Shown here in pieces: positions 48,439 to 57,636 of a DNA stretch of 64,000 nt. Both the position numbers and the translations under genes were made by a program. Every line of letters begins with the position of its first letter. Position 1 is the stretch's first letter. This DNA is from Prochlorococcus sp. AG-424-P18 (GTDB lineage Bacteria; Cyanobacteriota; Cyanobacteriia; PCC-6307; Cyanobiaceae): positions 1-64,000 of the forward strand of contig QCNJ01000007.1 of assembly GCA_003213235.1 (NCBI GenBank), read 5' to 3'. The notes under the pieces are model-generated. The model did not search any database. It had not been told where the DNA came from and saw nothing but the letters and a program-made list of their open reading frames with translations.

Positions 48439-48472
48439 TTTAATCAACACTATGTAAATCATTTTTCATAAG

Positions 48473-48667
48473 ATGGAGTTAGATCTTCAACCTGGGGACG
48501 TAGTTAAAGTCCTCGAATCAGCAGCTTTGGGATGGGTTCGTGCAAGAGTTATCAGAGTTAAGTCTGGTGGGAGAGTTGTCGTACAAAGTGACCAAGGCAG
48601 AGAATTTACTGCTAGAGGTAATCAAGTTAGGTTGATCGAACCTGCTGGTTTTAGACCTCAAAAATAA
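48473..48667 (+). CDS. Small SH3-like protein, unknown
   Basis: A 64-residue protein with a beta-rich, SH3-like pattern (GDVVKVLESAALGWVRARVI). It is very well formed and probably conserved across cyanobacteria, but I cannot name it confidently. Small SH3-like proteins of cyanobacteria (for example cytochrome b6f and NDH-1 accessory subunits) have comparable size, so a role as an accessory subunit is possible. It sits between two tRNA genes. Confidence 0.75.
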   Translation: MELDLQPGDVVKVLESAALGWVRARVIRVKSGGRVVVQSDQGREFTARGNQVRLIEPAGFRPQK

Positions 48668-48822
48668 ATGGTTGTTTATACTAGGACAGTTTAAAAACTA
48701 ATTATTTCTGTAAATCCTCAAATAAAAAAATTTTTTTTATTACAACCCCATAAATTAAGTATTATGATCTGATAATTTTAAGAATGAAGTTCTAAATAAA
48801 TTTAAATTTAGAACAAGACTCT

Positions 48823-48896
48823 GGGACCGTAGTTCAACTGGTTAGAGCACCGCCCTGTCACGGCGGAAGTTGCGGGTTCGAATCCCGTCGGTCCCG
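48823..48896 (+). tRNA. trnD: tRNA-Asp (anticodon GTC)
   Basis: A 74-base cloverleaf: acceptor gggaccg/cggtccc with discriminator g, anticodon stem ccgcc/ggcgg around ctGTCac and T-arm gcggg-ttcgaat-cccgt. CCA is not encoded. gltX follows after 17 bases. Confidence 0.95.
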
Positions 48897-48913
48897 TTTT
48901 TTCTAAAAGAAAC

Positions 48914-50344
48914 TTGGAAAAGCGTTTAAGACTAGCCCCGAGTCCAACGGGTTTATTTCATATCGGGACAGCGCGAACTGCACTATTCAACTGGTTGTAT
49001 GCACAAAAAATAGATGGAAAATTTCTTATCAGAATAGAAGATACAGATTTTCTTCGATCTAAATCTGAATATACAAAAAATATATTAGAGGGCTTGAAAT
49101 GGCTTGGACTTAAATGGGATGAAGAACCTATAAAGCAAAGTGAACGAATTTCTATTCACAAAGGTTATATCAAAAAGCTATTGGAATGTGGAGCTGCATA
49201 TAGGTGCTTTACCACAGAAGATGAGATTTCTGAATTAAGAGAAGAACAAAAAAGGAAGGGATTACCTCCAAAGCATGACAATAGACACAGAAGCCTTTCA
49301 AAAGAAGAAATAGAAACATTCATATCCCAAGGTAGGACTTCAGTAATAAGGTTTAAGATTGATGAAAAAATAGAAATTAAATGGCTAGATCAAATAAGAG
49401 GCGAAATTAAATGGCAAGGGAAGGATTTAGGTGGTGATTTAGTTTTATCAAGAAGGGCTAAGGGATATGAGATTGGAGATCCTTTGTATAATCTCGCAGT
49501 TGTAGTTGATGATAATTTCATGAATATTACTCATGTTGTAAGGGGTGAAGACCATATCTCGAACACTGCAAAACAAATATTGATTTATAAAGCATTAAAT
49601 TTTAATTTGCCTACTTTTTCGCATACACCCTTAATACTCAATAGCGAAGGGAAAAAATTATCTAAGAGAGATTGCGTTACTTCAATTGACGAATTTAGAG
49701 AAATGGGATATTTACCTGAAGCCTTATCTAATTATATGGCCTTTTTAGGTTGGTCTCCAAAATCTGCCGACAGAGAAATACTTTCACTTGAAGAGATATC
49801 TGAAATTTTTGACTTATCAGAAATAAATAAAGCTGGAGCCAAATTTAGTTGGGAAAAACTCAACTGGATTAATTCTCAATATATAAAAAATATGGAATCA
49901 ACAAAGTTAAGTGAGATCATTAGGAAATACTGGGATGATAATGATTGGGAGCCGCCATCTCAAGAATGGGCATATAAATTAACAATCTTGATTAGAGACT
50001 CTATGACTCTTTTAAAAGATTCAATTGATCAATCAAAACCATTTTTCTTGATACCTATAATTCAAAAAGAAGGTCAAGATTTTCTGGAAAACAGGGATAG
50101 CAAATTATCTCTTAAACTAATCTTAGATTATTTAATTGAACAAAACACTATAAAACTAAATAAAGAGAAAGCAAAAAAAATAATAAACGAAATCTCAAAT
50201 AAGCATAATATTAAAAAAGGGATATTAATGAAATCATTAAGAGTAGCCTTTTTTGGATCTCTTAGTGGGCCAGATTTAATTCAAAGTTGGGAGCTTTTCG
50301 CAGAGAGTAAAACTGATAGGACTCGAATTGAAAGATGTCTTTAA
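48914..50344 (+). CDS. gltX: Glutamyl-tRNA synthetase
   Basis: A 476-residue class I synthetase. It shows the HIGH-type motif PTGLFHIGTAR (N-terminus), the KLSKR motif (GKKLSKRD) and the C-terminal anticodon-binding domain. In cyanobacteria its product Glu-tRNA also feeds 5-aminolevulinate synthesis upstream of hemL. The start is TTG at 48914, 17 bases after tRNA-Asp. It converges on the antiporter gene. Confidence 0.97.
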   Translation: MEKRLRLAPSPTGLFHIGTARTALFNWLYAQKIDGKFLIRIEDTDFLRSKSEYTKNILEGLKWLGLKWDEEPIKQSERISIHKGYIKKLLECGAAYRCFTTEDEISELREEQKRKGLPPKHDNRHRSLSKEEIETFISQGRTSVIRFKIDEKIEIKWLDQIRGEIKWQGKDLGGDLVLSRRAKGYEIGDPLYNLAVVVDDNFMNITHVVRGEDHISNTAKQILIYKALNFNLPTFSHTPLILNSEGKKLSKRDCVTSIDEFREMGYLPEALSNYMAFLGWSPKSADREILSLEEISEIFDLSEINKAGAKFSWEKLNWINSQYIKNMESTKLSEIIRKYWDDNDWEPPSQEWAYKLTILIRDSMTLLKDSIDQSKPFFLIPIIQKEGQDFLENRDSKLSLKLILDYLIEQNTIKLNKEKAKKIINEISNKHNIKKGILMKSLRVAFFGSLSGPDLIQSWELFAESKTDRTRIERCL

Positions 50345-50354
50345 TCAATCAAAA

Positions 50355-51551
50355 TTAATTTTTTTTGCCTAATTCAAGTCTATTTGCTAAAGGTTTAGCT
50401 GAAAGTCCTTGTATTCCTACTGTCATCAAAATAGTAAGAAAAACTAAACCCTGGAGACGGCCAGCCCCAAGGATACCAGCCTGCTCTAATCTGATAGAAA
50501 AAAGAGAAGCTACAGCTGCAGTTACAATACCTCTTGGGGCTAACCAGGCTAAAAATATTTTTTCTTTTGAGTTCAAGTCTCTCCCCATTGTTGCTATCCA
50601 GATAGAGATAGGGCGAACAATTACCATCAACATAAAAACGCAAACAACCCCTCCCCAGCCAAGCGGACTTAATTCACCCCAAGAAACGTCAGCAGCCAAA
50701 AGAGGGAAAAGAACTGTTATTGCTAATTGAGCTAATTCGCCTATTAAATTATCCAATCTTTCCTTATCTATAACTTCTCTTTTCCCTACAATAAAACCTG
50801 CTGCGACAGAAGCAGGCAAGCCTGATTCTGGTAAAAAATATTCGCAAATTCCATACACAAGGAAAATAAATCCAAGGGTAACTTGAAGCTCTATACCAAA
50901 TGAAGCTCCATTTTTTATTTTTTTTAAAATTTCTGATAGTAACCATCCTGCACTTAATCCGATTAAGACTCCTCCCCCTAATCTTTGCATTAATGCTATA
51001 AATACATCGTTAATCCCACGTAAGTCCCCTAAAGTAAGTTCTAAAAGCAGTAATGCGAGCACTGCACCAATTGGTTCAAGCAATAACCCCTCAGCTTTCA
51101 AAACTTCCGAAAGAGGGGAAGATAATTTTATTTGTTCTACTAATGGAGAGACAACTGTTGGTCCAGTAGCTAGAACGATCGCACTATATATGCCCGCAAC
51201 TTGCCATGAGAGGCCTGCCAGCCAATGAGCAATAAAAATTCCAGCTGCTAATGAAATAAAGAGTCTTACTAATGAAATTTTCAAAACAGTATTTCTTATA
51301 TTCCCCTCAGGCAGTTTTAAATTTAGTCCCCCTTCAAATAGAACCAAACAGACTAGAAGTCCAACAATAGTTTCAAGACCTTGTCCGAGATCTAAAGGCT
51401 CAACCAATCCTAAACCTGATCTTCCTATGAATAATCCGGAAAGCAATAAAATAACAACACTTGGGAATCCCGTAAAAGATGAAAATAATCGAGCAAAAGC
51501 ACCTGCAAATACAGTTATTCCCCAAAGTAATCCAAGCCTTTCAGGCGTCAT
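50355..51551 (-). CDS. Na+/H+ antiporter, CPA1 (NhaP) type
   Basis: A 398-residue membrane protein with about 12 helices. It has the CPA1-type ATGPTVVSPLVEQ motif near 128-140 and the conserved LAPRGIVTAAVAS segment near 335. No long C-terminal tail is present. It probably exchanges Na+ or K+ for H+ across the cell or thylakoid membrane. Cation choice cannot be told from the sequence. Confidence 0.9.
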   Translation of the reverse strand: MTPERLGLLWGITVFAGAFARLFSSFTGFPSVVILLLSGLFIGRSGLGLVEPLDLGQGLETIVGLLVCLVLFEGGLNLKLPEGNIRNTVLKISLVRLFISLAAGIFIAHWLAGLSWQVAGIYSAIVLATGPTVVSPLVEQIKLSSPLSEVLKAEGLLLEPIGAVLALLLLELTLGDLRGINDVFIALMQRLGGGVLIGLSAGWLLSEILKKIKNGASFGIELQVTLGFIFLVYGICEYFLPESGLPASVAAGFIVGKREVIDKERLDNLIGELAQLAITVLFPLLAADVSWGELSPLGWGGVVCVFMLMVIVRPISIWIATMGRDLNSKEKIFLAWLAPRGIVTAAVASLFSIRLEQAGILGAGRLQGLVFLTILMTVGIQGLSAKPLANRLELGKKN

Positions 51552-51712
51552 AAAAAATTATAAATAATAGAAATATTTATTATTTTGATTAAATCAATAA
51601 TATTATCTGAAGTCCAATAAATACAATACTTATTAATTAAATTAATCGGCTTAACAAGAGAAATTTTTATTAAATCTTTAAAACTACTTTTAAAAAATTA
51701 ATTTTATTTCTT

Positions 51713-51889
51713 TTAAGAAAACTGGTTTATTAAAGCAATAATTATAAAAATAATTCCTATACCAACAGTTGCCATCCTTCCATTCCATATTTCAGCTTGA
51801 GGGGTAAAACCTCTTTTCCACAAATTCAGTTCCTTTTTATCAACGAAGTTTTTTTCTTCTTTAATCTCGATTTTAGATTGTTTGTTCAT
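51713..51889 (-). CDS. hli: High-light-inducible protein (HLI)
   Basis: A 58-residue single-helix protein of the HLI/CAB family. A charged, Lys/Glu-rich N-terminus is followed by the chlorophyll-binding motif AEIWNGRMATVG (32-43) and a membrane helix (about 41-55). Such proteins bind chlorophyll and carotenoid and protect or help assemble photosystems under light stress; Prochlorococcus has many. It starts five bases after the tsaD stop on the same strand, so they are probably co-transcribed. Between its stop and the antiporter start (51552-51712) I see nothing else. Confidence 0.95.
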   Translation of the reverse strand: MNKQSKIEIKEEKNFVDKKELNLWKRGFTPQAEIWNGRMATVGIGIIFIIIALINQFS

Positions 51890-51894
51890 TGAAC

Positions 51895-52965
51895 TCAGAA
51901 AGGAGGGTTTTCTTCATAAAGGGTATTTGCTTGTTCAATTGATAGTCTTCCAGAGACACCTAATTTAATGGAGCTTAAATGATCCTTAAATTTGATCCTG
52001 AACAACGCCGCCGCTCCAATCATTGCCGCATTATCTGTACAAAGATTAAGAGGAGCCAAATGAACTTTAATTGATTTTTTACTAGCTTCACTAATCATCA
52101 TTTTTCTTAATGTATTGTTAGCAGCCACTCCCCCAACGACAACAACATTGTCCAAGCTATGATCTTCTGCGCATTTTATTGTTCTCTCTACCAAGACCTC
52201 TGCCACTACTCTCTCAAAACTTGCAGCAATATCAGAAATTGGGATGGTCTCCCCATTTAAATTTATTCTCTCAACTAATCTTAATACGGCAGTTTTTAGA
52301 CCACTAAAAGAGAAATCATATTTAAGAAATCCACCTTTTTTATCAGAAATCCTACATTTTGGTAGATTAAATTTCATTGGATCCCCATTTTTAGCCACCT
52401 TTTCAATTGCCGGTCCTCCTGGATAACTAAGACCTAATAATCTGCCAACTTTATCAAAGGCTTCTCCAGCAGCATCATCAAAACTTTTTCCAAGTCTTTG
52501 CATTCCCCTTCTATCATCAACCTGTATTAATTCAGTATGCCCCCCGCTAACAAGTAATGTAAGAAAAGATTTCTTTGGATAGTCTTCTGAAAATAGAATT
52601 GAGGATAAATGCCCCTCCAAATGATGAATACCTAAAAATGGTTTTGAATGTAACATGCAAAGTGATCTTGCAGTTATGGAACCAACTCGTAAACAACCAA
52701 CTAATCCAGGAGCTACAGTTGATGCAATATAATCAACTTCCTCAATTTTGATTTTTGATTCTTCTAAAGCCTTATCTAAAACAAAAGGTAATAATTCTAA
52801 ATGCTTTCTAGCTGCAAGTTCAGGCACAACTCCTCCCCATTTTGAATGATCTTCAATTTGAGAGGCAATTATATTTGAATGTATTTTGAAAGTATCGCCA
52901 ATATTAGAAACTATTGAGACAGATGTCTCATCACAACTTGTTTCAATAGCTAAAACTTTATGCAT
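51895..52965 (-). CDS. tsaD: tRNA threonylcarbamoyladenosine synthase subunit TsaD
   Basis: A 356-residue TsaD (old name Gcp), which completes the t6A modification of ANN-decoding tRNAs. Metal histidines are H115 and H119 in HHLEGHLSS, with LVSGGHTEL after them and GRLLGLSYPGGP. Length is normal. Its stop is five bases from the start of hli, and it diverges from psaF with 74 bases between the two start codons. Confidence 0.96.
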   Translation of the reverse strand: MHKVLAIETSCDETSVSIVSNIGDTFKIHSNIIASQIEDHSKWGGVVPELAARKHLELLPFVLDKALEESKIKIEEVDYIASTVAPGLVGCLRVGSITARSLCMLHSKPFLGIHHLEGHLSSILFSEDYPKKSFLTLLVSGGHTELIQVDDRRGMQRLGKSFDDAAGEAFDKVGRLLGLSYPGGPAIEKVAKNGDPMKFNLPKCRISDKKGGFLKYDFSFSGLKTAVLRLVERINLNGETIPISDIAASFERVVAEVLVERTIKCAEDHSLDNVVVVGGVAANNTLRKMMISEASKKSIKVHLAPLNLCTDNAAMIGAAALFRIKFKDHLSSIKLGVSGRLSIEQANTLYEENPPF

Positions 52966-53039
52966 TTTTGATTCAACTTGTTCTATTTTAATATTAATTT
53001 CTTACTTAACACATTTTAAGAAATCAAAGATTGCAACTT

Positions 53040-53594
53040 ATGAAATTCTTTTTTTCAATCATAACCTCAGTTTTTCTGTTCCTAGGAATTACTCCAATTG
53101 CTCTAGCTGCAAATGGGCCTGCTTTAAACGCAGATAGAGCTAGCACAGAATTTACTGCTTCTGCCCTTACAAAATGCTCTGAAAATCCTAAATTCATTGA
53201 GAGAGCAAATTCTGCAACTACTCAAAAAGACATCGCAAGATTTGAAAGATACGGAAAAGCATCATGTGGAGATGATGGTCTTCCACATTTAATTATTGGC
53301 CCCCCTCTTGAGCCATGGGGAGCACTTTTAAATAGAGGTCATGAAGGAGATTTACTTATTCCAGGTGTATTGTTCATTTACATTGCTGGAATTATAGGAT
53401 GGTCAGGTAGAGAGTATCTGATTGAATCAAAAAAGACTAAGAATCCAGCAGATCTTGAGATCATTATTGATCTAGACTTAGCCAGAAAATGTCTTATAAA
53501 AGGAGCGCAATGGCCTCTTCTTGCCAATAAACAAGGTAGAAATGGAGATTTAAGAGAGAAAGATAACAACATTACACTTAATGGCCCTCGCTAA
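53040..53594 (+). CDS. psaF: Photosystem I subunit III (PsaF)
   Basis: A 184-residue PsaF from the ATG at 53040. The first 23 residues are a lumen-targeting signal (hydrophobic core, cut after ALA). The mature protein has the LTKCSEN cysteine segment with a partner Cys in ASCGDDGLPHLI, then the membrane region near GVLFIYIAGIIGWSGREYL. It docks plastocyanin or cytochrome c6 and lies at the PSI edge. A TTG three codons upstream (53031) would add MQL; I prefer the ATG. psaJ follows after 27 bases. Confidence 0.96.
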   Translation: MKFFFSIITSVFLFLGITPIALAANGPALNADRASTEFTASALTKCSENPKFIERANSATTQKDIARFERYGKASCGDDGLPHLIIGPPLEPWGALLNRGHEGDLLIPGVLFIYIAGIIGWSGREYLIESKKTKNPADLEIIIDLDLARKCLIKGAQWPLLANKQGRNGDLREKDNNITLNGPR

Positions 53595-53621
53595 ACATCT
53601 TTAAAAACTTTTAAAAAACAA

Positions 53622-53756
53622 ATGTTCAAAATTCTAAACACAAAATTTGTCAGATCTGCCCCTGTGGTAGCAGCAATTTGGCTAAGCCTTACAGCTGGAA
53701 TAATTATTGAATTTAATAGGTTTTTCCCTGATTTATTGTTCCATCCAATGAGCTGA
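53622..53756 (+). CDS. psaJ: Photosystem I subunit IX (PsaJ)
   Basis: A 44-residue hydrophobic protein with one membrane helix (about 13-32) and the family pattern [17 protein letters not shown], then [12 protein letters not shown]. It is the standard partner of PsaF and lies just downstream in an operon. A strong terminator follows the stop codon at once. Confidence 0.96.
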   Translation: MFKILNTKFVRSAPVVAAIWLSLTAGIIIEFNRFFPDLLFHPMS

Positions 53757-53765
53757 TAAAGAGAA

Positions 53766-53801
53766 AATAATCAAGTTTTTATTAACTTGATTATTTTTTT
53801 T
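53766..53801 (+). terminator. Rho-independent terminator of psaFJ
   Basis: A perfect 12-base inverted repeat AATAATCAAGTT/AACTTGATTATT (53766-53777 and 53784-53795) with a six-base loop is followed by six T. It ends psaFJ transcripts. The right arm and T run lie inside the 3' end of gmk on the other strand, whose stop is at 53771. Confidence 0.85.
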
Positions 53802-54325
53802 GCAGTTTCATCAACTTCTTGATTTGTTAATGCAAAATCAAATTGATCTGATACTGAAATCTCATAATTAGCCCTTGAGAGTCTTTTTTTAATCGCCTCC
53901 TCTTTTTCTGTACCTCTATTTCTTATCCTTCTCTCTAACTCCTCTTTATCAGGAGGAAGTAAAAATATTGACATTGAATTAGGAAACTTATTTTTTATTT
54001 GCCTAGCACCCTCTACTTCAATTTCAAGAAGTACAGTAAATCCTTTTTTTATTTTCTCATTAACAGAAGACAAAGGAGTTCCATAGTAGTTTCCAGCGAA
54101 TTGAGCCCATTCAAGAAACAGATTTTGTTCAATCATTTCTTTAAACTTTTCTTGTTTTAAAAAGTAGTAATTTTCTCCGTCTATCTCTCCCTCTCTAGGT
54201 TCTCTTGTAGTTGCAGATATTGAAAGCCAAATATTTTTATCTTTACCTAATATTTCTTTAACAACTGTTCCTTTACCCACCCCGCTTGGGCCGGTAAGAA
54301 TAATTAGTTTTTTTTGATTGTTCAT
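53771..54325 (-). CDS. gmk: Guanylate kinase
   Basis: A 184-residue guanylate kinase converting GMP to GDP. P-loop GPSGVGKGT at 12-20, SATTREPREGEIDGENY for GMP binding and RIRNRGTE at the lid. Length is normal. Its 3' end coincides with the psaFJ terminator hairpin; it diverges from the NFACT gene with 49 bases between. Confidence 0.97.
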   Translation of the reverse strand: MNNQKKLIILTGPSGVGKGTVVKEILGKDKNIWLSISATTREPREGEIDGENYYFLKQEKFKEMIEQNLFLEWAQFAGNYYGTPLSSVNEKIKKGFTVLLEIEVEGARQIKNKFPNSMSIFLLPPDKEELERRIRNRGTEKEEAIKKRLSRANYEISVSDQFDFALTNQEVDETAKKIIKLIKT

Positions 54326-54374
54326 ATTAAATTTTTTACAGTAAAATAAATTTCTTGTGAATTAAAAACAAATA

Positions 54375-56099
54375 ATGCAAAAAGGTGTTCCACAGATAAT
54401 GGATATTACATCTATTAAATCGGTCTTGCATTATTTGACAAAGAACATCTTACCTACAAAGTTTGAAACTGCCCAACAACCAGAGCCTAATACAATTCAA
54501 TTATGTTTCAGAGGAGTTGATTCTCAAACATGGTTAGAAGTTTCATGGAATGGAGACTCGCCTAGAATACTAAAGATAAACAAGCCTGAAAAGATTGGGA
54601 GAGAAAGCACACTTTCTAAACAAATAAGACACGGGTTAAAGTATATGGCTTTAATTTCGATTGATCAAGATGATTTCGAGAGAGTTATAAAATTTAGTTT
54701 TGCGAAAAAACCTGGAGATGAAATTAATAAGTATTTAATTTTTGAATTAATGGGAAAACATAGTAATATTTTTTATCTGGATAATAAACATAAAATAATT
54801 GCCGTTGGCAAACAAATTAAATCAAGTCAATCTAGTTTTAGAACAATTTCAACAGGATCAATTTATTCTGGCCCTCCAGTCAATCTCAAAAAACAACCTA
54901 GAGAAGATGAGTCTTTTCAATCATGGATAGACTCAATTTCAATAGTACCTGAGTCCTTGAAATACTGTTTAATAAATACCTATCAAGGAGTAAGCCCTAT
55001 CCTCACAAAACAATTAGAGTTTGTTAGCGCAACTGTTAATTCAGAAATAATGGAAAAAAATATTGATTTCATAAGCAACTCAGACTTAAAGGAGATATTT
55101 AAAAATTGGAAGATTTGGATTAACAGGTTTAAAAACAATAACTTTAACTTTTCTACATTCAACAAAGATTTTTATTGCGTTTGGTTTTTTGATAAGGAAA
55201 TTAATTGCGAAAATAGAATAGATTTATGCTCAAGCTTAGAGAGTTATTATGATTATCATCTGAAACAAAAAAAACTTGAATTATTGAAAAAGAAAATTCA
55301 GGGGATAATTTTTAAACAGACCAATACTGAGGAAAAGAATTTAAATATTCAATATGATCTTCTGATAAAATCAGAAAACTACGAGAAATATAAGGAAAAA
55401 GCTGATAATATATTCGCTTCACATGAAATTAAAAAACAAGACATTTTAAAGGGGCAAAAACTATATAAAAAATCAAAAAAACTTAAGAGATCTAGAGAAT
55501 TAATAAAAGAAAGATTAAGTATTTACAAAACAAATATAGAGAGATTAGACGAATTCACTACGCTTCTAGAAAATTTAAATTCTTTAAATCATGAAAAACT
55601 TTTTATGAGAATCAAACTACTAGAAGAAATTATGGAAGAAATTTGTAACGAGTTTAATATCAATATCAAGAAGCAAAGAGAAGATAAGAAAAGTACATAT
55701 GAGATAGAGTCTTCACCAATTCAAGTTGACACTCCCACAGGATTGAAGATTCAGGTAGGGCGAAATATGAGGCAAAATGATTTAATAAGCTTTAAGTTCT
55801 CAAAAAAAGGCGATTTATGGTTTCATGCACAGGAATCACCAGGCAGTCATGTAGTTTTGAAGTCTTCATCTAAAGTCGCATCTGAACAAGATCTTCAAAT
55901 AGCTGCAGATTTAGCTGCTTTATTTAGTAAGGCAAAAAGAAACATTAAAGTTCCAATTAATTTAGTAAAGATTAAAGATTTGCAAAAAATCAAAAACGGA
56001 GGACCGGGTTGCGTTTCCTTTAAAAATGGAGAAATTATTTGGGGAAATCCTACAAGAGGAGAAGATTACATTAAAAAAAATCTTAAAACAGTAATTTAG
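54375..56099 (+). CDS. rqcH: NFACT-family protein (RqcH/Rqc2-like)
   Basis: A 574-residue protein with the NFACT-N domain (about 1-210, with DSQTWLEVSW and KQIRHGLKYMALIS), a long helical coiled-coil middle (about 290-430) and the C-terminal NFACT-R domain (GLKIQVGRNMRQND...GDLWFHAQ...GSHVVLKS). Bacterial RqcH binds stalled 50S subunits and adds alanine tails in ribosome quality control. An alternative start is the Met at residue 9 (54399), which better fits the usual family N-terminus. The gene is otherwise complete. Confidence 0.9.
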   Translation: MQKGVPQIMDITSIKSVLHYLTKNILPTKFETAQQPEPNTIQLCFRGVDSQTWLEVSWNGDSPRILKINKPEKIGRESTLSKQIRHGLKYMALISIDQDDFERVIKFSFAKKPGDEINKYLIFELMGKHSNIFYLDNKHKIIAVGKQIKSSQSSFRTISTGSIYSGPPVNLKKQPREDESFQSWIDSISIVPESLKYCLINTYQGVSPILTKQLEFVSATVNSEIMEKNIDFISNSDLKEIFKNWKIWINRFKNNNFNFSTFNKDFYCVWFFDKEINCENRIDLCSSLESYYDYHLKQKKLELLKKKIQGIIFKQTNTEEKNLNIQYDLLIKSENYEKYKEKADNIFASHEIKKQDILKGQKLYKKSKKLKRSRELIKERLSIYKTNIERLDEFTTLLENLNSLNHEKLFMRIKLLEEIMEEICNEFNINIKKQREDKKSTYEIESSPIQVDTPTGLKIQVGRNMRQNDLISFKFSKKGDLWFHAQESPGSHVVLKSSSKVASEQDLQIAADLAALFSKAKRNIKVPINLVKIKDLQKIKNGGPGCVSFKNGEIIWGNPTRGEDYIKKNLKTVI

Positions 56100-56127
56100 T
56101 TTATAATAAAAAAAATTTAAAATCTAA

Positions 56128-56388
56128 ATGTTTGATTTTCTTTTAGGCACTCATGAATTTTTAGGAAATCATAGTTTTCCAGAATTTATTGTTGGATATC
56201 TATTTGGTGCTGCATTAATAATTGGAGCTCCTACTGTTTTCTTACTACTTGCCTTCGTAAGCGCTTTAATGAAAACGAATGGGAAAATGGGTGGATATAG
56301 AGAATATGAAACTTATGGTGAATCATCTTTAAATGATGCCCCTCCTTTCTTATTACCAGATCCAACAAACCCTAAATTAAGCAAATAA
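56128..56388 (+). CDS. Small membrane protein, unknown
   Basis: An 86-residue protein with one membrane helix (about 21-46, IVGYLFGAALIIGAPTVFLL), a short N-terminal segment and an extended C-terminal tail rich in Pro, Asp and Tyr (YREYETYGESSLNDAPP). I do not recognise the family. The tail and size resemble small photosynthetic accessory subunits, and it lies near tatC and petCA, but this is only suggestive. Confidence 0.7.
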   Translation: MFDFLLGTHEFLGNHSFPEFIVGYLFGAALIIGAPTVFLLLAFVSALMKTNGKMGGYREYETYGESSLNDAPPFLLPDPTNPKLSK

Positions 56389-56468
56389 TTAAGTTTATCG
56401 AAAAATAAATTGGACTTTGACAATACTAGTTTTAAACCTTTTTCTTACACAATTTTTATCAAATAATA

Positions 56469-57227
56469 ATGAGTGGTACAGGTCAAAGTGAAAATAAATT
56501 ATCAGATTCGATGACTTTTAGTGATCATTTAGAGGAGCTTCGTCAAAGGATATTAAACTCAATCTGCTCAATACTTATTTCAATATTCTTTAGTTTTCTC
56601 ATCATAAAGCCATTAATATCTTTTTTAGAAATTCCAGCGGGTGATATTCATTTACTACAACTTGCTCCAGGAGAGTTTTTATTTGTCGCTATTAAAGTTG
56701 CAGGTTACAGCGGATTGATAGTTTCTATGCCTTATATTTTTTATCAAATAATATTATTCATTTCTCCTGGTTTAACAAAACAAGAAAAAAGCCTTATCTT
56801 GCCTGCAGTTTTTGGTTCAGGTCTACTGTTTTTTTTAGGATTAATTTTTTCATGGTGGTTATTAGTCCCTGCAGCAATAAATTTCTTCATTAGTTTCGGC
56901 GCTGATATTGTTGAACCAACTTGGTCTATAGAAAGATATTTTGATTTTGTTCTCTTATTAATGTCTAGCACTGCAATAGCTTTTCAATTGCCAGTATTAC
57001 AATTCATTCTTGGTTCTCTTGGAATAATCACAACAGAAAAAATGATTTCGAATTGGAAGATAGTTGTAATTTCCTCTGCAATATTATCTGCAGTGATTAC
57101 CCCTTCAACTGACCCATTGACTATGTCATTGCTATCTATATCGATTGTGTTTTTATTTTTTGTGGGTACTGGATTAACTTACCTATCAGAAAATCTTAAG
57201 TCAAAAACTCTTTCATCTTCTCATTAA
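56469..57227 (+). CDS. tatC: Sec-independent translocase subunit TatC
   Basis: A 252-residue TatC with six membrane helices, starting with the conserved FSDHLEELRQRI (18-29) that recognises twin-arginine signals and with FLFVAIKVAGYSGLI further on. It exports folded proteins across the thylakoid or plasma membrane; PetC, with its RR signal, is a likely client located two genes downstream. Its 3' end overlaps the convergent DUF3067 gene by 32 bases. Confidence 0.96.
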   Translation: MSGTGQSENKLSDSMTFSDHLEELRQRILNSICSILISIFFSFLIIKPLISFLEIPAGDIHLLQLAPGEFLFVAIKVAGYSGLIVSMPYIFYQIILFISPGLTKQEKSLILPAVFGSGLLFFLGLIFSWWLLVPAAINFFISFGADIVEPTWSIERYFDFVLLLMSSTAIAFQLPVLQFILGSLGIITTEKMISNWKIVVISSAILSAVITPSTDPLTMSLLSISIVFLFFVGTGLTYLSENLKSKTLSSSH

Positions 57228-57513
57228 GATCTAATTGCAAGCTGACAGCTCTACCTAACCTTGGCTTAGCATTGACTTTCTTTAGCCATTCCCTTACTTC
57301 TTCTGAATATCCACATCTATTTAAAATCTCGATTTTATCAGCTATCGATTTTTTATAATCATCCTCACTTAGAGGGAATGATTCCTGTCCAAGAAATCCC
57401 CACATCATTTGAAAATAAACAAATTTTCCTCTTGTAAAGAGTCTAAAATCATATTTTTTCCCCCAGCGATGAATCAAATAATGTATAACTTCATCAACAT
57501 GCAATGGGTTCAT
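57196..57513 (-). CDS. DUF3067 protein
   Basis: A 105-residue cyanobacterial/plastid DUF3067 protein. It begins MNPLHVDEVIHYLIHRWGKKYDFRL and includes YFQMMWGFLGQESFPLSE and LNRCGYSEEVREWL. Function unknown; plant homologues are chloroplast proteins. It overlaps the end of tatC by 32 bases on the opposite strand. Confidence 0.85.
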   Translation of the reverse strand: MNPLHVDEVIHYLIHRWGKKYDFRLFTRGKFVYFQMMWGFLGQESFPLSEDDYKKSIADKIEILNRCGYSEEVREWLKKVNAKPRLGRAVSLQLDLNEKMKEFLT

Positions 57514-57636
57514 TTAAATCAATTAATTAAGACTTTCTAAACTTTTACTTTAAATTATTAAAAGTCCTATCTATTTGCAACAGAAATTGAACAATTTGCT
57601 CCATAATAACTAATAAATAACAGAACCAAGTAGCGA

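Noticed and set aside
50365..50730. A 121-codon open frame antisense to the Na+/H+ antiporter
   Set aside because: It lies wholly inside a well-supported gene, has a Lys/Pro/Thr-rich composition typical of the reverse strand of membrane-protein codons, and no known motif.
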